Source: Hyalella azteca
Taxonomy: Eukaryota > Arthropoda > Malacostraca > Amphipoda > Hyalellidae
Assembly (NCBI RefSeq): GCF_000764305.2
Contig: NW_025946735.1
Location: 79,441 to 143,440, forward strand
DNA length: 64,000 bases
Direction of reading: 5' to 3'
Shown here: piece by piece, positions 41,905 to 52,100 of the stretch
How the letters are laid out: every line of letters starts with the position of its first letter
Position numbering within the stretch: the first letter of the stretch is position 1
Translations under genes and position numbers: made by a program
The notes under the pieces: generated by a model
What the model saw: only the letters and a program-made list of their open reading frames with translations
Told to the model about the DNA's origin: nothing
Database searches by the model: none

Positions 41905-43400
41905 CTTGTTAATGAGTACTTCTTGGAACCAGTTAATTGTTGTCTCAATAACGCCAGAGCATAAAAGATTGTTGTGCAAATACCCAAGCAAAAGCCGATC
42001 GTTTAGTCCCCGAGGTTTAATTGAAGTTTTGTAATAGATGTCATCCATTGTTAAAACATAAATTCGAAATCAACAGGATAACGAACTTGTAAGAAATTGG
42101 ACGTACCATTTGAACTACATTCTTAGTGTGTAAAACATGAACTTGACAGTCAAGTGTAAAGTCAATCTAGTAACTCGAGACTTTCTATGAGAATAGATAA
42201 TATACAATACTGATGAATTAAAATAATATTGAATGCTCACCAATACTCAATACTGGATACTGCAATATTGTATCCATTATCGAATAACATTGTATACATA
42301 TTAACGCTTAGCAAAGGGTTGACTCACTGTCACATTAGAATGTACGTTTCATTATTATATTACATACCGCTGCCCGTATGAGATTTACATTCTCTTCGCT
42401 GTCCAGCACTACGATAACATCGGATGCAATAACAAAGTTACGATACATTTGAAAACTATTACACAAATTTACACCCTATTCAAATTTCACACCATGTACG
42501 TAAAAACAAGCAAAAATGTAATAAATAAAATCCCTTCAATCGCCATACTTCCATTTCCTCTTCCAAATTTCAATAATAGAAGTTTTTTTGCTTGAATTGG
42601 ATGCTTTGCTTTTCACTTCCCACAAACGCATGATGTAACGGAACTGAAAAAAATCCCCAATAACGATAACTCACACGTGCCCAAAATACAAATTCAAGGG
42701 ATACGAGCATTTCTCACATTACGACTCGACTTGTGGACAGTAAGTCATATTGTGTTTAACTGCCGACACCACGTTAATAATTTGAACTATAGTTTCCGCG
42801 ACCGTCCCATTTAAGTGTATGGAAGCATCGCAAGCGGGCTAATATTTCGTGCGTATAGAGGCCATTCAAATTATTCAGTTCGTATTTCGCTGCTTCTCAG
42901 AGCAGACAATTTCATGTTAATACCCACTAATGTTGGTTCTGTTGGGTCTGCTGCCAGGTGGTAGGGCTTAATTCGAAGTGAAGCACAGAAGATGATTAGG
43001 TTCAGATCTGATCTAAAATTATGCATGGCTTCTCAGTAAATAAATATCACTGCTAATTCAGCCACCAAATTAATCTGTGCAGTATTTGCACCCGCAATTC
43101 TAGAAATTTGTGTGATATTTTATTAGTCATTTTCTACTGGCCATGTTTGTATTCTCCCTCACCGGTGCATTAGTGAGTCTGACGATTAAAGTTCATATTC
43201 AACAAGGGCAGCTTTAGACTAGAAAGCTCCTAATTGCACTCACCTGTACCATGCACGATGAGCAACAAACTGTTTTTCTTGAAATAAATTTTCTACTAAA
43301 ATCATGTTTGACACAGTTTCTCGAGTAATCAAAGCAAGATCTTCAAGCCAAAATTTTCTAGGAAGTTTTGAAAGTGTTTTTTGCGCAATTTAATTTCTCC
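41905..43400. other. Intergenic, nothing supported
   Basis: AT-rich; some repetition of CAATACT(G/C)(A/G)AT near 42205-42265. Confidence 0.5.
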
Positions 43401-44345
43401 AATTTAGTCCGTGTGAATGGCGAACCACACCAAAAGATACCATGATTTTTTTTTTTCGACAGAACACGTAAACAACTCCTCTATGTACCTATGAAGATTC
43501 GTTTGTTATTTCCAGAGAAATAGAGTAGACCTGAGAACCTAAACTGTAATATTTCATTTAAAATCAGTAACGTAAAAATAGCATAGGGATGACACCACGC
43601 TTCGAAGTACATTTATCAGTAGACACAGTTAGTGCGACTCAGAAGAAATACGATAATTCCTCATAGAAAAACGGAAAATTCAGTGCTTCACCGTGGCAAA
43701 CAGTCGTGACACTCAAGACAGTTGCGCCTGTCAGAGATAACGGTAGTTAGTGTCCATAGCATATCATACCTGCGGCATCTTTTCTTGCCAGGACTTATGC
43801 TTCGAAAATCCAAACATCACATCCTCTGCGTTAGAAAATTATGTATGAAGGCTAAACAGTCATAATACGATCAAATTTAGTCCGTGTGAATGGCGAACCA
43901 CACCAAAAGATACCATGATTTTTTTTTTTCGACAGAACACGTAAACAACTCCTCTATGTACCTATGAAGATTCGTTTGTTATTTCCAGAGAAATAGAGTA
44001 GACCTGAGAACCTAAACTGTAATATTTCATTTAAAATCAGTAACGTAAAAATAGCATAGGGATGACACCACGCTTCGAAGTACATTTATCAGTAGACACA
44101 GTTAGTGCGACTCAGAAGAAATACGATAATTCCTCATAGAAAAACGGAAAATTCAGTGCTTCACCGTGGCAAACAGTCGTGACACTCAAGACAGTTGCGC
44201 CTGTCAGAGATAACGGTAGTTAATGTCCATAGCATTTCAAACCAGTGGCCTCTTTTCTTGCCAGGACTTATGCTTCGAAAATCCAAACATCACATCCTCT
44301 GCGTTAGAAAATTATGTATGAAGGCTAAACAGTCATAATACGATC
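43401..44345. repeat. 473-bp segmental tandem duplication
   Basis: The block starting AATTTAGTCCGTGTGAATGG occurs at 43401 and again at 43874, and each copy runs to AACAGTCATAATACGATC. The two are almost identical; the clearest differences are near 43760 and 44232. No coding frame is conserved between them. High identity suggests a recent event. Confidence 0.9.
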
Positions 44346-46120
44346 TCAATTTTAACAGATCAACCACAAAGCAACCTCAGTTAACATTGAAAGGTTCCGA
44401 CATTCTCGCTATCAACTGCCTCGATTGTAAAGCGAAAACGGTAGTTCAACAACCCGTGATTGATATTGCAATAATATAAATTTCTAAGCTTCTTGATACG
44501 CCGACAAAATTAATTACTTTGAGATTTAATCAATACAAGTCTCTAAAAAAATACTCCTTGGCAACTTAAAGTTATGACGTCTCGGTTTACAGGCACATCT
44601 CATACACCACTTCACATACCCCTGCCTGGACCAAGGTCATTGCAGGCACACTAGCAAACGCAAGTCGCTCTCATTAAAGGTAGAACAAACAGTAGGTCCA
44701 CATTAAACACGCGGATGGCCGTCATAATGTCCGACCTGAGCCCGCAGTTTGTGGCAGTAAATTGTTAGTTAATTGTTCCACTTTATTCAGGAACAAAATT
44801 TGCTTAGAAATCCAACTAGAACCTAACGCTTTTGTATAAAGGGTTGATTCGCATTCATTGCAAATATAGCGATGGGTATTGAGTTGTAATTTAGCAGTAG
44901 AGACACGTTTAGTTCACTGAATACAAAGGCCGTGGTGCTTGGAGACATTTGCTTGTCGCTTTGATCTCAGGATATTGTGACGGAACCCACGCTACAACAC
45001 CGGGATTCTTCTTAAAAATGTAGCAAATGAGCGCAATATACTACGGCTGTGGGATTTGCGTCAAATAATATCTGAACACTATTTAAATGCATGAAGAACA
45101 TTTGAGCCCTGAAATACGAAATAAATTTACATGAAGATTTTGGACAAATTTGACGGGAAATTTATTAATCTATATTCATTTCACACAAAATTAAGAGATA
45201 AAAATATAATTCTCAAAATTATAATAGAAACAATGAATTTTGAGGCAACATTCGACAGTTTAAATTTCGTACGAGTTATACAATTTCATTCATCAATTAT
45301 TATTTTTTCATTCACACAGTCCATTGCTCAGAGCTAATTTCATAATTGACAATTGAATGATATAAATTTGCAGCGGATTATTCATCATAGTGAATTTTTT
45401 AATCTGATAATGATATCGTAAATGAGATAGGATTAAAATAAAGCTGGAAACATTTCTGACTCGCACGCTTTATTTTAAACAAATAATATGAGTTGTTGGT
45501 TGATTCTCAAATGGAAAACTATTAACAATCATAATTCGAAAATCATTATAGCTATTCTACGACTGGAATTACGAGGAGACAAGAACAAAATTCCATTTGG
45601 AGTTTTGCAAATGACTGCTTGTCTCAAATTCTGACAATCCTCTAGTCAATTTAATTGGAAAGTTATAATTGAAGAATATAATTTCTACTTTTCATTTTGC
45701 TTCAATTGAGCAGCTATTGTGCAGCATTAAAAAACAGGAAGAACAGGACTTGTACATATGATGCGCTGTCACCGATGCTTACCATGGCATAGAACCTGTG
45801 GAGGATTTGATCAACCAATGCCTGAATACCGTTGGCATACTGGATATTTTCATAGACGGTTTTCCGTTCGTTGAAAGATCAAAAAGTGCCGCGTTAATTT
45901 TATTTTAAAGGTTAATCGAGCCTAGAGATTAGCCTGTAAATTATGCGCAGAGTGAAAATAAATAAGTTCGCATTCTTGAACAATAGATGTCGATTCTGAA
46001 TGATATTAAGCGCACACATTTCGAAGGACATTAATCGTCAAACAATACAAAAATCACAACAAAAGAATTAAATTAGAGTAATAATAGCGATTAAACTTTC
46101 ATAATACAACAAGAATTTTA
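44346..46120. other. Intergenic, nothing supported
   Basis: AT-rich; a GC-richer patch at 44580-44760 has no sustained frame. Confidence 0.5.
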
Positions 46121-46622
46121 AGATTTCATTTTCCGCATCGATTTCACTTCATTTGTTCAAGGAACCATTTATTTCAGTACTCTTTGAGAGAAGTATTTGT
46201 TGCTGAGAATAAATCTTTCTGTATGAAATATCATTAAAAATGGTTAAAACATAACAATTACTGCTTATGTATTGCAAACACTTGCAAAGCGTCAAAAAAA
46301 ACGATGCCGACGTCGGTTTATTAGAGATTTCAGCTTGGTTAAAATATCCAACTTTAGCGCGTTCTTAAAAAAGATTTCATTTTCCGCATCGATTTCATTT
46401 CATTTATTCAAGGAACCATTTATTTCAGTATTCTTTGAGAGAATTATTTGTCACTGAGAATAAATCCTTCAGTATAAAACTTCATAATAAATGGTTAAAA
46501 CATAACAATTGCTGCTTATATATTGCAAACGCTTGCAAAGCGTCAGAAAAAAAACGATGCCGACGTCGGTTTATTAGAGATCTGAGCTTGGTTAAAATAT
46601 CCAACTTTAACGCGTTCTTAAA
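46121..46622. repeat. 251-bp tandem duplication downstream of the PL8 gene
   Basis: AGATTTCATTTTCCGCATCG begins at 46121 and at 46372; both units pass through GATGCCGACGTCGGTTTATT and end GCGTTCTTAAAA. CCGACGTCGG inside each unit is a perfect palindrome. Each unit holds an AATAAA on the minus strand. Confidence 0.9.
46570..46575 (-). terminator. Candidate polyadenylation signal AATAAA of the PL8 gene
   Basis: The first AATAAA on the minus strand after the stop codon lies about 270 nt downstream. A second one occurs near 46320 because the surrounding 251-bp block is tandemly duplicated. Which one is used cannot be told from sequence. Confidence 0.4.
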
Positions 46623-46651
46623 ATATAATTGACGTTTAAGATAAACAAATT

Positions 46652-46806
46652 AAAAAATATAACTCAGTACTCACTTCAGTGAGTGACAGAGCGCGCATTT
46701 TCTCGTCGACGAAAACTTGAAGTCACGGTCGGACGGACGGACGGACAGACGGACATGGCGAGCACAATAGCGCATTTTTCACATAAATGATTAAATGCGC
46801 TAAAAA
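46652..46806 (+). mobile_element. Microsatellite-bearing inverted-repeat element, copy D, in the 3' UTR of the PL8 gene
   Basis: Shares AATATAACTCAGTACTCACT, GCGCATTTTCTCGTCGACGA, a short GACGGACGGACA array and ACATGGCGAGCACAATAGCG, ending in TAAATGCGCT. It begins 36 nt past the PL8 stop codon and lies before the first AATAAA, so it is probably transcribed as 3' UTR, in reverse orientation. Confidence 0.75.
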
Positions 46807-46841
46807 GGCAATATCGATAGAAATCTATCAGCGGAACTTGT

Positions 46842-49178
46842 CTACAGGCAAAAAACTTTGTGTGTGGATGAACCTCTGTGAGGCGCTAGGGGCAGTGGGA
46901 TGCTAACAGAGGCTGTGGCAGACCTCCATATCGCTGGACCATGAATATCTGTGGTGTCATCTAATTTAGCATCATTTTTTCCATTGTTTACATAATAATG
47001 GAATTTTGACATTGAATGATGATCTTGTATGGGAACATTAATCAGTACATCTGAACCGAATATTCTTGATAGGCGGAATGTCAGAGTTATATTATCATGC
47101 ATCTGTGAAGGGTCTGATAAGCTGATGTTGAAACACAGCTTTTTTATTGTTGTCTCAGTAAAATCTGTACGAAAATTGTATTCATCGTAAGCTGGAGTGA
47201 CAAATTCTTCATGATTATCTACATTGTTAAAAATATTTTCAGCGGGAAGATTTTCAGCGACATCCTCGGAAACAGTATCATGCAATACGACAGAACCAAA
47301 ATCATTAATATAATGTGTCGAATAATTAACGCCAGAATGATTAGCATCCGTCATATTTACAAACTGTTTATAGTTTGTTAGATAAACAGACTTGTTTGCA
47401 TGGCTCGATGATGCGAGTTCATGCGATGAGTCATTCTTCATGTTCATGTTTCTTCTCGTGGGCTGGAAATGAAATGGAGCAAATTTGTTGCCGTCATTAG
47501 GTAGCACTCCCGATGTATTAAGAACACTGAAGACTTGACTGTAATTTTCATAGCGAGGCTCCTCAATGTTAAGGATTGGAGTGCCGACAATTTCTGAGCT
47601 TTTATTAGGCTGCTCCGTCTCATTTTGATCGATGAAAACCTGGCTCGGACTCATTAAGAACGGCGCTTCATCCATTGTGGGAGTTCTCTCAACGCTGACT
47701 TCAGTAAAATTTACGTCATGTGACATCGATGGGTCAATAGATATAGAAATCACATCAGAATTAGTTTGCATTAAATTTTTTTCCTGTTGAATTGAAGCAC
47801 CATCGACCGATGTTAATGAATCATAAGATTCATCTCCTTTCATTTCATACGCATACCGTTTACCGTCAGTGGCCAAACTGACTGTTTGATTCGGATTGGT
47901 AAAGTTTGCTGTTTCTCCCTCCGCTAATCCAATAAATAAGAATATCGGAGAACCTTCAGATGGCTGAGGTACTGTAGGCTCCTTAACAAAGTTTCTATCG
48001 ACTTCCGTGGCCGGAATTGCAGACCAAGGAATTGTTATTGAAGTGTGTACTAAATTTGCCTTTGGCTCTTCTGCGAGGGAGGCTGTTCCAATATCGGGGC
48101 CATTCAAACGGTTAATCTGATCGCTTGAACTTGTTACATTAGCGTCACTGATTATCGATGATATATCTTTTCCAGCTGCCTCAATTTCCGTTTCCTTGAC
48201 GATCATTTGAATCAAGTGTAGTAACTCTCGACGAAAATCAGCTATGTTAGAATTAAATTCTGGTGACATCGGCAGTGACACATTTATGTTTAGAAATAAA
48301 TTTTCTGGGGATAAATTATCACCAGATTCTTGCTCATAAATAGGATAGGGTGTTTCATTTGGCGGCTTTATTGAAGATAAAAATCTTGAACCGTTAATAA
48401 AATTAGTTGAAACTACTTCTGAACTGCGGTCAAAATTTCCTCTGTTCACCATGCTTTCTTCTTCGTTTCCGAAACTTCCATCTTCAGGATTAACATAAAT
48501 GGATTTTAAATTCACTATGTCTCCCGCTGACAGAGGGCCTTTGTTGTCAATTGAATTTGCGTCCGTCTTGTTGGTCAACATCTGACGAGGGTTCGGATAC
48601 AGAGCTGTTGTTCTTCCCACTTCCCCTGTCCCACCGGTAGGTATACTGTTGTGAATATTGAAAGCTTCGTTTTCTTGGGGGCTTGCCGGGACATGGCGCT
48701 TTGATCGATTTTGATGTATGCTTGCTCCCGCGTGCTCATGAGACGAATATGTTCCCTCCGTTGACAAAAGTGTGAACAGGTTCAGATTTTTATCAATATC
48801 CACAACTTCTTCGAGAGGCTTGACGATTAATATCATGCCCTTGTCTGACTCAAGTGTTAGACGAAATGAACCATCATCATTTCCAAAATCGGACTTAAAC
48901 GATAGAAAATTCTTGTTTCTGACATTAATCTTTACATTAAGTCCGTGAGAATCGAACGGATATTCCGGTGCTGACTTAGGAAGGTGATACGCTTGTGAAC
49001 TTGATTTACTGAAATGTCGCTTATTTTCTATTTCAAGAGCGTCTACTTCCTGCGCAGAGCTTGTGGCGTCGATGGAGTTGGTTTCATTTAGACTGATCAC
49101 CTGCCAGTCTTCTGGGAAATTCAACAAACACTCTGTGATGTCGACCTGACCAGCCTGCCAGACCACTGCGCTCAATAC
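46842..49178 (-). CDS. PL8 gene, terminal exon 14: C-terminal lyase domain with a giant disordered insert
   Basis: A 2.3-kb exon (778 codons and a TAG stop) after acceptor TTATTATTACAG. Exon residues 1-30 (VLSAVVWQAG...WQVISL) continue the fold. Residues about 80-124 look like the first strands of the C-terminal domain. Residues 682 onward (CFNISLSDPSQ, then NITLTFRL) resemble its usual 'V.DPT' strand. Between them is a long Ser/Thr/Asn/Glu-rich stretch with about 20 N-x-S/T sequons over the exon and a furin-type RSKR at exon residues 158-161. No transmembrane segment or GPI-type tail is visible; the protein ends HKVFCL. The domain split is my inference; the open frame and phase are seen directly. 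Confidence 0.85.
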   Translation of the reverse strand, partial: VLSAVVWQAGQVDITECLLNFPEDWQVISLNETNSIDATSSAQEVDALEIENKRHFSKSSSQAYHLPKSAPEYPFDSHGLNVKINVRNKNFLSFKSDFGNDDGSFRLTLESDKGMILIVKPLEEVVDIDKNLNLFTLLSTEGTYSSHEHAGASIHQNRSKRHVPASPQENEAFNIHNSIPTGGTGEVGRTTALYPNPRQMLTNKTDANSIDNKGPLSAGDIVNLKSIYVNPEDGSFGNEEESMVNRGNFDRSSEVVSTNFINGSRFLSSIKPPNETPYPIYEQESGDNLSPENLFLNINVSLPMSPEFNSNIADFRRELLHLIQMIVKETEIEAAGKDISSIISDANVTSSSDQINRLNGPDIGTASLAEEPKANLVHTSITIPWSAIPATEVDRNFVKEPTVPQPSEGSPIFLFIGLAEGETANFTNPNQTVSLATDGKRYAYEMKGDESYDSLTSVDGASIQQEKNLMQTNSDVISISIDPSMSHDVNFTEVSVERTPTMDEAPFLMSPSQVFIDQNETEQPNKSSEIVGTPILNIEEPRYENYSQVFSVLNTSGVLPNDGNKFAPFHFQPTRRNMNMKNDSSHELASSSHANKSVYLTNYKQFVNMTDANHSGVNYSTHYINDFGSVVLHDTVSEDVAENLPAENIFNNVDNHEEFVTPAYDEYNFRTDFTETTIKKLCFNISLSDPSQMHDNITLTFRLSRIFGSDVLINVPIQDHHSMSKFHYYVNNGKNDAKLDDTTDIHGPAIWRSATASVSIPLPLAPHRGSSTHKVFCL

Positions 49179-52100
49179 CTGTAATAATAATATACCCGAT
49201 TCTTATTGCTCTTTGCTTCATTAATACGCAATTCTCAGATCCTCAAACAAATCAACCACATAATCAAAATATTGAACATCAACTTCGGTGCAGTAAATAT
49301 GAAATATTTTTATAGAATGAGCAAAATTTAAGACATCAGATACAATCATAAGATACATTTTATTACTCTATTACCTGGTCTACATGACATTTTATTACTC
49401 TATTACCTGGTCTACATGACTCCATACGACGTGCGCGGTAGAGTTGTTCTGCAGCACTCGGAGCGAGGGAGCCTGAGCGAACTGCTGCACAGCGGCAGGC
49501 GCTGACGCCGGCACGTATGCGTGCGAGTATCGAGCGTCAACAGGCTGAGCGCCGTGCGATTCCAAAATCCTGGGAAATTTTGAGTTTTTAAAAGAAAAGT
49601 AACGTATTGTACTAATGACCTTACAAAATACTGCACTAAAAATTCCATTTGGGAAAGAGATATACTGCACTACATACTGCACTACAAATTCCAGTTTTTA
49701 AAAGAAAAGTAAGGTATTGTACTGATTGATCTAACAATCAAGGAGAGTAAAATCACTATAATCATCTTCGGAAGGACCTAACAATCAAGGTCAGTAAAAT
49801 CACTATAATCATCTTCTGAAGGAAGTTAATCAGAAAATTACAACCTCTGAAAGAAGTCAATACATATAATAACATTGCAAGTCAGATAACAGAAGTCCCT
49901 GTTATTAAAAATAATCAGATAAACTTACCTTGAGTCAAATTTTGTAATTTTCTGATTATATTTAATGAAGGGAATTCTTCAACTTGATCAATGTATTGTG
50001 AGGAAAAAACTATTAAATTTAGAACATATTCTGATTAACACTTATTTTTCCACATGCAAAAATTCATAGTTTCAAACCTCTTTGCTAAAATATAATATAT
50101 AAACTTTCTAACTTAATAATATAATATAAAATGTTTATAACTTTTTTGTATATTGCTAAAAGTGATGACAGATATTCAAACCGTCACTGGTATTTCATTT
50201 ACTCGAATACGGGAATGTCTTCGTTTGTTTTTATTCTCCGCGAGTTTTTCTTGACCCTAATGAGCTGACTTTGAGATGGAGTCTCAGATTCGTCCTGCAA
50301 AAATACGTAGCCAAGAGAATCGTGGTGCGCCCAGCGGGCATCCCAAGTTTGAGGGGCGCTCGAACTGCCGTGGACTTCAGTCTTGCCATCCCTCAACCCT
50401 ACTGTAACTTCACCGTCTGCCACCACCTGCCAGAAGTTATCAATCTTATTAATTAAGTGTAACATTTCATGTAGAGTCGCTGCCACCACCTGCCAGAAGT
50501 TATCAATCTTATTAATGAAGTGTTTCATTTCATTTAGAGTTGTTCCTGTTTGATTTTAATTTTTTGATTAAGTGCTTTGGCAAAGTTTGACATTGACACA
50601 TACTGTACATCATACATATGTTCGACATGCCATACTACATTCGTTAAATAATAAGAAAATTTACCATTTGGGACTAAGATGAGGCTATTTTCAGGTAACT
50701 ACCGCACATAAGGATTCAGTATTCTACTGGATTTTTTTTCGTATACAAGTAAGGGGAAAATCCCACACAAGCGAATGAGCTCCATGTATTCATACAAGAT
50801 TGTTAAAGAATGTGAGTGGATAGAATTTCAAAAACAAATGCTCAGGGTGTCGTAATGATTAAAATGGAATGGTATTTTGCATGTTGAGAATTCATATCTT
50901 CATTATTAATATTTAATGTGTCATTCTAGTGTAAACTGTTGGCTTCTAATATATAGATTATCACACACGCAGAAGCCAACATGTAGGCATGTTTAGTGTA
51001 ACGCTTCTCTGCGAATCACCAGTGCACACAATTTGAAATGTATTTGATCAATGATCATACATAACTTTAAGAGTTTATAAAGGTACGCCGACTTAATCGC
51101 ACTAGCAAAAGATATGAACAATTGCCGAATTTCGAACTGTAATTTTAGCCTTGAATGAATGTGGATATAAAAGTCGTTTACATATACCATACCTTTTAGG
51201 CATATATACAGGGTGTCCCAAAATAAACGATACTCAACTTTGAATGGCTGTAACTTGAAAAGTAGCAGAGTTAAAAAATTTTGGAAGGTCAGAATTTGTT
51301 TCCTATGTTTTTCTGCATCTCTCCACCAAAACTCTGACAGATCGATGTAGCCAGAAGCGTTTGATAGACCATTCAGTGACATGTGCTAAAATCGTGCTTG
51401 CGCAAAGTTTTAGTAAGATCATTTTACTAATCATTACGTTGTCTTTACATGTTTTCTTTTCGCTGTTTTATTTTTTGTATCTTTGGTGAGCCAAAAACAT
51501 GGTGATCTTTGGTGAGAGGCAATCATGGCAATCTTTGGTGAGAGGGAATTTGCAAACCCAACATTGCCTCTCACCAAAGACTGCCTTGAACAAAAGATTG
51601 CCATGATTGTCTCTCACCAAAGATTGCCATGATTGTCTCTCACCAAAGATTGCCATGATTGTCTCTCACCAAAGATTGCCATGATTGTGTCTCACCAAAG
51701 ATTTTCATGATTGTCTCTCACCAAAGATTGTCATGATTGCCTCTCAACAAAGATTGCCATGTTTTTGTCTCACCAAAGATACAAAAATTAAAACAGCGAA
51801 AAGAAAACATGTAAAGACAACGTAATGATTAGTAAAATGATCTTACTTTAGTAAGATCATTTTACTAATCAATCACAAGCACGATTTTAGCACATGTCAC
51901 TGAAAGTTTTATCAAACGCTTATGGCTACATCGATCTTTCTGAGTTTTGGTGGAGAGATGCAGAAAAACATAGGAAACAAATAATAACCTTCCAAAATTT
52001 TTTAACTCTGCTACTTTTCAAGTTACAGCCATTCAAAGTTGAGTATCGTTTATTTTGGGACACTCTGTATAATATAATCAAAACTAGAATGAACTATAGC

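Noticed and set aside
50993..51382. 129-codon minus-strand frame as a gene
   Set aside because: It spans the left arm of the foldback element and unrelated flank; the same peptide appears mirrored in the other arm.
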